Under the pieces are notes generated by a model that was not told the DNA's origin, did no database searches, and was given only the letters and a program-made list of their open reading frames with translations. This document shows, in pieces, positions 1-4,662 of a stretch of DNA of 10,958 nucleotides (its first letter is position 1; every line of letters begins with the position of its first letter). The DNA is taken from assembly GCA_016840385.1 (NCBI GenBank), contig JAEOSL010000115.1, positions 1 to 10,958 of the forward strand, written 5' to 3'. A program made the translations under genes and the position numbers. The DNA comes from Candidatus Thorarchaeota archaeon. Its GTDB lineage: Archaea; Asgardarchaeota; Thorarchaeia; Thorarchaeales; Thorarchaeaceae.

Positions 1-1
1 C

Positions 2-424
2 CAGAACTTCATTGTAAATTCGCACCACTACGGGGCAAATCAAAACCGAGTACGACGCTTCTCTATTGGATATCAAGATAATGGAACCTTGGCCCCGTTT
101 CCTTTCGAACTGGAAGACCCATTACCAGTACACAAGCGCACTCCTGATCCTTTCCCTACTGTCATGGCTTGCGAACACAAGTATCCAGCGGGAAGAATGG
201 CTGGTCGAAAACTAGGACGCCGTCTCACCCTTGCCGAGGTCTGCGAACTTCAAGGTTTCCCCGAGCTTGCTGAGGCGTGGTGTTTTCTGCCTCGAGGTAA
301 ATCAAAACGCAAGGTCTACCGAAAAGAGTTCGAGTATGAACTCATCGGCAACGGGGTCGAGAAGCAAGCAGGTCTAGTTGTCGCCCGAGCTGTCAAAGCA
401 GGACTCGAATACTTAGAACACTAG
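2..424 (+). CDS. DNA (cytosine-5) methyltransferase, C-terminal part (5' end outside window)
   Basis: The frame is open from the left edge and encodes the last 140 residues of a C5-cytosine DNA methyltransferase, which transfers a methyl group from S-adenosylmethionine to cytosine in a specific DNA site. Seen: residues 11-23 (GANQNRVRRFSIG) match motif VIII (QxRxR), residues 73-88 (RRLTLAEVCELQGFPE) match motif IX, and residues 112-131 (YELIGNGV then VVARAV) match motif X. The catalytic PCQ and SAM-binding motifs would lie left of the window. Only about 54 residues separate motifs VIII and IX, so the target-recognition region is short. A TTG at 89 is an internal codon and not the start. In a mobile element such an orphan enzyme usually protects against host restriction or marks its own DNA. 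No partner endonuclease is visible here. Confidence 0.9.
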   Translation, partial: QNFIVNSHHYGANQNRVRRFSIGYQDNGTLAPFPFELEDPLPVHKRTPDPFPTVMACEHKYPAGRMAGRKLGRRLTLAEVCELQGFPELAEAWCFLPRGKSKRKVYRKEFEYELIGNGVEKQAGLVVARAVKAGLEYLEH

Positions 425-652
425 GGCTTCGGCCCGCTCTCTTGACTGGCCTTTCATTTCGAAAGGCTGCAGGAGTAGAGGTGATCCCCAGAACACACCC
501 TGAACCCCTCCCCTAGATAGGTTGTACCTGTGCCTTGCGTTCTCAGGAACCACTACAACCTCGCGCGGTTACTACGCCGTTGCGATCATTAGAGGCTTCG
601 CCTACGTCGACCGCTATCGACAACGGCGATAGCAAACAGGTCGAAATTTGAT
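425..652. other. GC-rich non-coding region with dense hairpins; possible structured RNA
   Basis: No convincing gene lies between the methyltransferase stop and the small membrane protein. The stretch is rich in self-complementary segments: GGGC-TTCG-GCCC at 424-435 (a UUCG-type tetraloop touching the stop codon), GCCTTTC/GAAAGGC at 449-467, AGGT/ACCT at 519-529, a TCGC/GCGA-based stem at 561-585, AGGC/GCCT at 593-603 and a 13-pair bulged stem at 607-644. The 8-base segment 575-582 is also complementary to 621-628, which competes with the last hairpin. GAGGTGATCC at 478-487 exactly complements the conserved 3' end of 16S rRNA, but no start codon follows at a normal distance. It could be a small RNA, a leader or terminator region, or a replication or recombination site. 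I found no tRNA. Confidence 0.45.
607..644. repeat. Bulged inverted repeat (13-bp stem)
   Basis: TCGACC (607-612) pairs with GGTCGA (639-644), and GCTATCG (613-619) pairs with CGATAGC (627-633). The loop is 7 nt (620-626) and a 5-nt bulge AAACA lies at 634-638. All 13 pairs are Watson-Crick. It ends about 30 bases before the SD of the next gene, so as RNA it could act in that gene's leader. As DNA it could be a protein-binding dyad. Confidence 0.6.
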
Positions 653-688
653 TTGGGGGTTCATCTCGAAAATGGAGGAAATGAAGAA

Positions 689-847
689 ATGAATGATGAC
701 GACAAGAACCTGTTCTTACTGATCCTAGTATTGATACTATGGACGATACTTTCTGCATTATCTAGTCCCATTGTGGGATTGATCGGGCTAGCAATAGCTT
801 ACCGCAGATTAGCCAAGCGATTCGACAACAAGGAAAAGGAGGACTGA
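689..847 (+). CDS. Small membrane protein, 52 aa
   Basis: Function unknown. The protein begins with an acidic tail (MNDDDK) and then has a long hydrophobic stretch, about residues 8-38, enough for one long or two short membrane segments broken by a serine-proline kink (SALSSP). It ends in a strongly charged tail (YRRLAKRFDNKEKED). By the positive-inside rule the C-terminus probably faces the cytoplasm. I chose ATG 689 because GGAGG at 674-678 lies 10 bases upstream; an in-frame TTG at 653 lies upstream of that SD. The last codons form part of the box that starts the next gene. Small membrane proteins of this kind are common in viruses and plasmids (holin-like, regulatory or structural), but nothing here selects among these. 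Confidence 0.65.
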   Translation: MNDDDKNLFLLILVLILWTILSALSSPIVGLIGLAIAYRRLAKRFDNKEKED

Positions 848-857
848 GGAACAGTGA
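838..857 (+). promoter_or_regulatory. Translation-start box, copy 1
   Basis: GGAGGACTGAGGAACAGTGA. The SD GGAGG is followed by the stop of the upstream gene (TGA 845-847), a constant spacer GGAACA, and the GTG start (854-856) of the next gene in the same frame. Confidence 0.8.
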
Positions 858-1009
858 AAATAATAAAGAGTTTGGAATTAAGTGATTATTCAAAACTGAT
901 GGAAATGTATTTGGATAGAGGACATGAACGTTCTAAACGTCATGTGATACTACATGCAAATGGATTGTTAAAAAGAATGGAGGTGAGGAACAGTGAATTG
1001 GAAATGTAA
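854..1009 (+). CDS. Hypothetical 51-aa protein in a box-led cassette
   Basis: Function not recognised. GTG 854 is the start defined by box copy 1. The protein is charged and predicted helical (SLELSDYSKLMEMYLDRGHERSKRHVI), with several histidines and arginines but no cysteines or membrane segment. The second box copy lies inside its 3' end and is read in this frame as MEVRNSE, so the gene overlaps the next one (GTG 993) by 17 bases, stopping at TAA 1007-1009. This overlap argues for coupled translation. It is short, so evidence for real coding rests on the start box and tight packing. Confidence 0.55.
   Translation: MKIIKSLELSDYSKLMEMYLDRGHERSKRHVILHANGLLKRMEVRNSELEM
979..996 (+). promoter_or_regulatory. 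Translation-start box, copy 2
   Basis: GGAGGTGAGGAACAGTGA. This copy carries a full GGAGGTGA SD, the constant GGAACA and GTG 993. The TGA within it is out of frame with the upstream gene, so that gene reads through the box. Confidence 0.8.
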
Positions 1010-1169
1010 ATTAGGATTTCATCAATGGAAGAATGGAATACTTCCAGTAAAAGGTTATTATTATCGTGAGTGTGTTAGGTGTCCCAGAGTAGAAAGGAGA
1101 CGTTCGACATATTTAGAATCCAGTTGGAAAAATTGGACCGAAGAAGGAGTGAAGAACAGTGAGCGTTGA
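993..1169 (+). CDS. Small zinc-binding protein, 58 aa (C..H..CxxC)
   Basis: Residues C5 and H10 (CKLGFH) and C27-x-x-C30 (CVRC) have the spacing of a compact zinc ribbon, with a tryptophan (QW) and a YYYRE segment between the two halves. The C-terminal part is basic (PRVERRR). Such mini zinc ribbons usually bind nucleic acid or a protein partner; this is an inference from the family, and no specific role is visible. GTG 993 is set by box copy 2. The gene ends at TGA 1167-1169, after box copy 3, and overlaps the methyltransferase start by 11 bases. Confidence 0.65.
   Translation: MNWKCKLGFHQWKNGILPVKGYYYRECVRCPRVERRRSTYLESSWKNWTEEGVKNSER
1146..1162 (+). promoter_or_regulatory. Translation-start box, copy 3 (one base changed)
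   Basis: GGAGTGAAGAACAGTGA. It is the same box with GGAACA changed to AGAACA; GTG 1159 starts the FkbM-type methyltransferase. Confidence 0.75.
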
Positions 1170-1899
1170 GAAGCGGCGTATAATACGGGCAATCCAGAAA
1201 TTCCTCACTCCCAAAACTCGCTATGTTCGGAAATTAATCAATGGGCATAGTGTGATTCTAGATACTCAAGATATTTGGATGCGAGATAATTTTCTATGGT
1301 ATGATGTTTACGAACCTGAAACTTCAAGATATATTTCTGGAAATGTAAGATTGAATGATATCATTCTTGATGTTGGTGCTCATATTGGATACCATTCTCT
1401 TAATTTTGCATCTAAAAGAAAAAGAAGCAAATATACTAGAACCGATGATAGAATGTTTTTTAGTGGTAAAATGTATTCTTTTGAGCCTGACCCACTTAAT
1501 TATAGATTATTATGTAAAAATACAGAAGATTATTTTATTGCTCCTCTTCAAGTAGCTGTTTCAGACAAAGAAGAAGAAACTATACTATACCGTTCAAAAA
1601 ATAGGACTGCATGGAGTTCATTACTGCCTAAACAAAATACTATTCCGTATCCAGTAAAGACAATAACAATTGATAGTCTAAATTTGTCTTATGTTAACTT
1701 TTTGAAAATAGATGTTGAAGGAGCAGAAATCAAAGTCCTAAATGGTGCAAAAGAAACCGTAGAAAGATCTCCTAGAATTCGGATTATAGTTGAGTGGTTG
1801 CCTAAGAATGATGGTGATTTTGAAGGTATAATGAATTTCTTTGAAGGGTGGAAATGTAGACCACTCGATCATAATATGCTATTCTGGAAGGAGGAATGA
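1159..1899 (+). CDS. FkbM-family SAM-dependent methyltransferase
   Basis: This 246-residue protein belongs to the FkbM methyltransferases, which O-methylate sugars or other small hydroxylated compounds. Seen: SAM-binding motif I ILDVGAHIGYHSL at residues 69-81, the acidic post-I segment SFEPDP at 107-112, and FLKIDVEGAE at 181-190, the family hallmark. A basic insertion-like stretch (residues 86-104) lies between motif I and the SFEP segment. The N-terminal 50 residues carry no domain I know. The start GTG 1159 is fixed by box copy 3. The gene is very AT-rich: 1381-1440 has 16 G/C in 60, against 33 in 60 at 4021-4080. This suggests separate acquisition. Its neighbour is a polytopic membrane protein, so a joint role in modifying surface or virion glycans is possible but inferred. 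Confidence 0.9.
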   Translation: MSVEKRRIIRAIQKFLTPKTRYVRKLINGHSVILDTQDIWMRDNFLWYDVYEPETSRYISGNVRLNDIILDVGAHIGYHSLNFASKRKRSKYTRTDDRMFFSGKMYSFEPDPLNYRLLCKNTEDYFIAPLQVAVSDKEEETILYRSKNRTAWSSLLPKQNTIPYPVKTITIDSLNLSYVNFLKIDVEGAEIKVLNGAKETVERSPRIRIIVEWLPKNDGDFEGIMNFFEGWKCRPLDHNMLFWKEE

Positions 1900-1911
1900 A
1901 TAATTTCAGAA

Positions 1912-2727
1912 TTGATATCTAAACCCAATGAACAAAATCACATCCTTAATATAATGATGATTTGGATTGCTACAGCACTCGGTTATCAAAGATTAAGTGA
2001 TATGGATATTGTAGTCAATTTTGAGTACTGGAATTATGCACCGAACAGATATCGTCTATTTCATCAGTTTTTGATGATATTGCATGATAATCCATTGTCT
2101 ATCGCTACATTGATATCTCTAAGTTTCGGAATTTGTGTAACTGCAGCCTATTTCATCATCAGACCACAACATCGGGATTTACAACTATTCTTGCTCGGCG
2201 TCCTATTAGTCGGTATTTTTGGCTATGGTTACAATGCTATAATCTACCCTTTACTCGCACTTGTAGGTAAGTACAAACACCATTCACTAACGCCTCTATT
2301 ACTGATACCTCTAGTGTTGTGTAAAGAGTTCGCTTTCTTTGTAGCTGTCGTATTTCTCCTGCTCTACTCCAGGAATAAACTTTCGGCATTGATTTATGGT
2401 GGCCTAGGAACGGTTTCTTATCTTGTCGTTAGATTTCTGATTCTGGGAAATGTAACAAATAGTCCTAGCAGTGCTCCGCTATTCACACCACTTCATATGC
2501 TTTCAAAATTCAATCTCTGGTTTTTAGGACTCAATCTCTGGTTCTTAGGAATAGGATGCTGTGTTGTTATACTCATGGTTATTGCAACTAATAAAACCAA
2601 GGAAAAATATTTGGTGATAGTGACGGCAATAATCGCGAGTTTGCTCGCATTATGGTGGGAGCCTCAATTATGGATACCAACATTGGTTTTGATTCTCGCA
2701 GAAAGAAGAAGGAGTGAGGAACAGTGA
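1912..2727 (+). CDS. Polytopic membrane protein, about 271 aa, unknown
   Basis: The protein has roughly seven or eight hydrophobic segments (for example residues 62-84, 92-118, 126-150 and 156-176, and the C-terminal third), so it is an integral membrane protein. I do not recognise a family motif. The segment LIPLVLCKEFAFF and the location next to an FkbM methyltransferase would suit a glycosyltransferase-like (GT-C) or polysaccharide enzyme, but this is a guess. The start is uncertain: GGAGG at 1890-1894 precedes no ATG or GTG in this frame, and TTG 1912 is the nearest usable start, with a long 17-base gap. A 21-base in-frame tandem duplication gives NLWFLG twice. Its last codons (RRRSEEQ) are box copy 4 read in this frame, and its stop overlaps the next start as GTGA. 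Confidence 0.65.
   Translation: MISKPNEQNHILNIMMIWIATALGYQRLSDMDIVVNFEYWNYAPNRYRLFHQFLMILHDNPLSIATLISLSFGICVTAAYFIIRPQHRDLQLFLLGVLLVGIFGYGYNAIIYPLLALVGKYKHHSLTPLLLIPLVLCKEFAFFVAVVFLLLYSRNKLSALIYGGLGTVSYLVVRFLILGNVTNSPSSAPLFTPLHMLSKFNLWFLGLNLWFLGIGCCVVILMVIATNKTKEKYLVIVTAIIASLLALWWEPQLWIPTLVLILAERRRSEEQ
2510..2550 (+). repeat. 21-bp tandem duplication inside the membrane protein
   Basis: TCAATCTCTGGTTTTTAGGA (2510-2529) recurs at 2531-2550 with one difference (T to C at position 14), giving a period of 21 bases. It is in frame and adds seven residues (NLWFLGL, then NLWFLGI) to a membrane segment. Confidence 0.9.
2711..2727 (+). promoter_or_regulatory. Translation-start box, copy 4
   Basis: GGAGTGAGGAACAGTGA. 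GTG 2724 starts the next gene, and the final TGA (2725-2727) stops the upstream gene, giving a 4-base GTGA overlap. Confidence 0.85.
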
Positions 2728-2882
2728 CAATCACCCATATCTCAACCATGTGTACTTCTTGTGATTGGATGCCAAATTATGAATGTGAGAAATTTAAAGA
2801 TGGTACTTTTCCATTATGTTGTCCTAATCTTGAACAAGAAGTAAAAGATGCAATCAAGGAGAGGAGGAATGAGGAACAGTGA
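2724..2882 (+). CDS. Cysteine-rich 52-aa protein, probable metal binder
   Basis: It has five cysteines: CTSC at residues 10-13, C21, and CC at 32-33. A CxxC pair followed by C21 and CC within 24 residues suggests a small zinc-binding fold or an iron-sulfur or redox site. No named family is recognised. The start GTG 2724 overlaps the stop of the membrane protein gene (GTGA), which suggests translational coupling. The C-terminus ERRNEEQ is box copy 5 read in frame and ends in the same EEQ as the upstream protein purely because both contain the box. The gene again overlaps its neighbour by four bases. Confidence 0.65.
   Translation: MTITHISTMCTSCDWMPNYECEKFKDGTFPLCCPNLEQEVKDAIKERRNEEQ
2863..2882 (+). 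promoter_or_regulatory. Translation-start box, copy 5
   Basis: GGAGGAATGAGGAACAGTGA. GTG 2879 starts the next gene and TGA 2880-2882 stops the upstream one. Confidence 0.85.
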
Positions 2883-3076
2883 AACATGAGTTTACAACAA
2901 GCAGACAGGACACAATCAAAATATATTCCTCATCGAATATTCATCTCAGAGTGTGGCTTAAGATTGAAGAAAGTTTTGCAGAAAACAAGGCGGCTACAGA
3001 ATTAAGTATCTGGGATATTGATATTCTTATTGCATCTTTGAAGAAAGCACGAAAATCATTAGAAGAGAAGGAGTGA
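2879..3076 (+). CDS. Hypothetical 65-aa protein in a box-led cassette
   Basis: Not recognised. The N-terminal half (about residues 10-30, DTIKIYSSSNIHLRVWLKIEE) has the alternating pattern of beta strands. The C-terminal half (WDIDILIASLKKARKSLEEKE) looks like an amphipathic helix. There are no cysteines and no membrane segment. GTG 2879 is defined by box copy 5, and the stop TGA 3074-3076 lies inside box copy 6, in frame with the next start. It may be a small DNA- or protein-binding factor, but this is not shown. Confidence 0.6.
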   Translation: MKHEFTTSRQDTIKIYSSSNIHLRVWLKIEESFAENKAATELSIWDIDILIASLKKARKSLEEKE

Positions 3077-3086
3077 GGAACAGTGA
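3070..3086 (+). promoter_or_regulatory. Translation-start box, copy 6
   Basis: GGAGTGAGGAACAGTGA, identical to copy 4. TGA 3074-3076 stops the upstream gene and GTG 3083 starts the next; the two are 6 bases apart and in frame. Confidence 0.85.
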
Positions 3087-3274
3087 GCGAAAAGATACAA
3101 TTTGACGAAGAACCTATGAAATGGACTTCCTTGCACTCAGCCGCGGAGGGCAATATCATTACAGCAATCAAGCAACTGAAACGATTGGAGGGGTTTGATT
3201 TTGAACAGATTCTAGGAGTGTTTTCACTTCATCTGTATAAGGAGTTTAAAAAACATGGAACCAAGGAGGACTGA
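3083..3274 (+). CDS. Hypothetical 63-aa protein in a box-led cassette
   Basis: Not recognised. It is a small soluble protein with an acidic start (MSEKIQFDEEP) and predicted helices from about residue 17 on (LHSAAEGNIITAIKQLKRLE, then FEQILGVFSLHLYKEFKKHG). The start GTG 3083 is set by box copy 6. Its stop (TGA 3272-3274) sits in a box that begins normally (GGAGGACTGAGGAA) but is broken before the GTG. It therefore marks the right end of the box-led cassette array, directly before the homing endonuclease gene. Confidence 0.6.
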   Translation: MSEKIQFDEEPMKWTSLHSAAEGNIITAIKQLKRLEGFDFEQILGVFSLHLYKEFKKHGTKED

Positions 3275-3290
3275 GGAATTAACAAGTTAA
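3265..3290 (+). promoter_or_regulatory. Broken copy of the start box beside a TTAAC palindrome
   Basis: GGAGGACTGAGGAA (3265-3278) matches the first 14 bases of box copy 1 exactly. The expected CAGTGA is replaced by TTAACAAGTTAA (3279-3290), a palindrome of 5-base arms around AA. The homing endonuclease gene follows. Confidence 0.6.
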
Positions 3291-3303
3291 AGGTGTGCCA
3301 AAA

Positions 3304-3825
3304 ATGAGCGAAACAAAAATCAATTGGGATTATGTAGCAGGTTGGTTTGATGCGGACGGATATGTTGGGAAACCTCCAAGCCACCCTTGTTATCGGGTTC
3401 AATTTGGAAATACAGATTTAGAAGTATTGAAAACGATTAAGGATTTCATTGGGGTCCCACAGAAGATATCAATTAAGAAAACTCATTATAATAGAGGAGT
3501 AGGTAAAATCTACTATCAACTTGTGATTGCGGACCACGCGAATGTAAAGAGGATAGTTTCAAGGCTTGTTTCCAGATGTATTACTAAGAAACTTGCTCTT
3601 GATGAAACTCTTGCTTGGCTGAAATCTCGTGAACAAAATCCAAATTTCAATCCAACAGGACCAAAAAGAAACGATGGATTGGAAACTAAAAGACAGATCC
3701 GAGAAGCCAGCAAACTGAGAAAACAAGGATTGTCCTACAGGGGAATTGGAAAAAAGATGAATCTGAGTCATGTTAGAATTTGGAGAATTCTAAATGAATC
3801 TTCAACTAACATGTTAACTAACTAA
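3304..3825 (+). CDS. LAGLIDADG homing endonuclease, free-standing, single motif
   Basis: The 173-residue protein carries one LAGLIDADG motif, YVAGWFDADGYV at residues 10-21, whose acidic residue (D18) is the expected metal ligand. A single motif implies action as a homodimer cutting a long, near-palindromic DNA site. The middle part (residues 30-105) fits the saddle-shaped fold. A C-terminal helix-turn-helix (GLSYRGIGKKMNLSHVRIWRIL, about 144-165) resembles resolvase-type DNA-binding tails. ATG 3304 is preferred over GTG 3295 because AGGTG at 3291-3295 then forms an SD at normal spacing. It is not inside an intron or intein that I can see; it lies between two genes, next to a broken start box, so it probably inserted there. 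Confidence 0.85.
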   Translation: MSETKINWDYVAGWFDADGYVGKPPSHPCYRVQFGNTDLEVLKTIKDFIGVPQKISIKKTHYNRGVGKIYYQLVIADHANVKRIVSRLVSRCITKKLALDETLAWLKSREQNPNFNPTGPKRNDGLETKRQIREASKLRKQGLSYRGIGKKMNLSHVRIWRILNESSTNMLTN

Positions 3826-3830
3826 CTAAC
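3814..3830 (+). repeat. (TAAC)4 short tandem repeat
   Basis: TTAACTAACTAACTAAC contains four TAAC units (3815-3830), with one further TAAC at 3807-3810. It overlaps the stop codon of the homing endonuclease and echoes the TTAAC palindrome on the gene's left side (3279-3290). Confidence 0.85.
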
Positions 3831-3850
3831 AATGCGGAGAATGTTCAACC

Positions 3851-4285
3851 ATGAGCGAAAACAACAAGTTCCACACGAAACCAACGGGGGTCAAAAATCC
3901 AACGGTCCAGATCGGCCCTCGCATATCGATTACAGTAAAACAGGACATTGAGCGCTACTGTATTAACACAGGCCAACACTTTCAGGACGTGGTCGAGCTG
4001 GCCCTGATGCAATTCCTAGCAGACAAGGACCTTACGCCAGTGGTACAATTGCGGCTCGCGGAGGCTTTGGAAGTGAGCTACGAAGACCCTCGATTCCAAG
4101 CCCTGAAAGGATTGATTGAGCGGGCGCGGGTAACGAGTGCAAACAGGCTTGGGCGGGAGAAACTGATAAGACATATAACTACTGAATATCGCAGGCTGGT
4201 AAAAGAGGTCGGGATGTGTGTCGAAATGAAGATGGAATACGAAGAGGCATTGGGAATACTGGTGCCACAGGAGGCGGAAACGTGA
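3851..4285 (+). CDS. Putative ribbon-helix-helix DNA-binding protein, 144 aa
   Basis: Residues 24-29 (RISITV) form a candidate beta strand. They are followed by a helix (30-39), a T-G turn and a second helix (43-58, HFQDVVELALMQFLAD), the order seen in ribbon-helix-helix repressors of the CopG/Arc type. The remaining 85 residues are mostly helical and charged and are not recognised. The family usually binds operators as dimers; a regulatory role here is inferred. ATG 3851 has GGAG (3836-3839) 11 bases upstream. The GC content is clearly higher than in the block on its left. The stop overlaps the next start as GTGA (4282-4285), so the two genes are probably co-translated. Confidence 0.6.
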   Translation: MSENNKFHTKPTGVKNPTVQIGPRISITVKQDIERYCINTGQHFQDVVELALMQFLADKDLTPVVQLRLAEALEVSYEDPRFQALKGLIERARVTSANRLGREKLIRHITTEYRRLVKEVGMCVEMKMEYEEALGILVPQEAET

Positions 4286-4551
4286 GCAAAATAAAGAAGG
4301 ACGGAATGAGTGACTGGTATCTCCGCGGTCAAATGTGGACCTATGAGCATATCTTAGAATCTAAATACTGGCAAGATTTACCGGATAAGATCGACAAGGG
4401 CGCTCTCGAAAAAGTATTACTGGACGCGTGGGGGGCAGAAAAAGCATTCGCGAAAAAATGCGGCCTACTGTTTGCTCAGTTCTATGATGTTGAAGACCCC
4501 GCACCTAAAGACGTATTGTGTGATAGGGCAACCGAAGAGGAGGCGGAATGA
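4282..4551 (+). CDS. Hypothetical 89-aa protein
   Basis: Not recognised. It is a soluble protein rich in tryptophan and charged residues (MSDWYLRGQMWTYEHILESKYW near the start, then GALEKVLLDAWGAEKAFAKKCG), probably mostly helical, with an acidic tail (ATEEEAE). I chose GTG 4282 because GGAGG (4270-4274) sits 7 bases upstream and the start overlaps the previous stop as GTGA. ATG 4306 is the alternative. The tail codons GAGGAGGCGG double as the SD of the next gene. Confidence 0.65.
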   Translation: MSKIKKDGMSDWYLRGQMWTYEHILESKYWQDLPDKIDKGALEKVLLDAWGAEKAFAKKCGLLFAQFYDVEDPAPKDVLCDRATEEEAE

Positions 4552-4662
4552 ATGACACAACGTTGTTACAAATGCGGAAAAAGAATAGAACACGTAACCA
4601 AGGATAACGATATTGAAGGGACTTCGGGTATGTTGTCAATAGTAATGGAGTGGGATGATTAA
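4552..4662 (+). CDS. 36-aa CxxC microprotein
   Basis: The N-terminus MTQRCYKCGKRI holds one CxxC knuckle (C5, C8), the first half of a zinc ribbon; the second half is missing, so zinc binding would need dimerisation or a partner. It has an acidic end (MEWDD). ATG 4552 has GGAGG (4539-4543) 8 bases upstream and is preferred over ATG 4548, which gives a 19-codon frame with too short a spacing. The stop and next start overlap as TAATG. Confidence 0.55.
   Translation: MTQRCYKCGKRIEHVTKDNDIEGTSGMLSIVMEWDD

Noticed and set aside
89..91. TTG as start of a 111-residue protein
   Set aside because: The frame is open to the left edge and the upstream residues match methyltransferase motif VIII, so 89 is an internal codon.
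425..652. tRNA gene in the hairpin-rich gap
   Set aside because: No consistent cloverleaf or T-arm (GGTTCRA) with matching acceptor stem could be found on either strand.
653..688. TTG 653 as start of the small membrane protein
   Set aside because: It lies upstream of the GGAGG SD at 674-678; ATG 689 has correct spacing.
543..758. Minus-strand frame of 71 codons
   Set aside because: Covers the hairpin-rich region and the hydrophobic plus-strand gene; no SD and no recognisable protein pattern.
1355..1555. 66-codon plus-strand frame inside the FkbM gene
   Set aside because: Lies wholly within a well-supported methyltransferase gene in another frame.
838..3086. Start boxes as a CRISPR array or integron attC sites
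   Set aside because: Spacing is gene-sized and irregular, the units contain SD and start codons, and they lack the paired inverted arms of attC sites.
3295..3297. GTG as start of the homing endonuclease
   Set aside because: It overlaps the AGGTG that serves as SD for ATG 3304.
3815..3830. (TAAC)4 as an origin iteron array
   Set aside because: Four-base units are too short for iterons and they overlap the end of the endonuclease gene.
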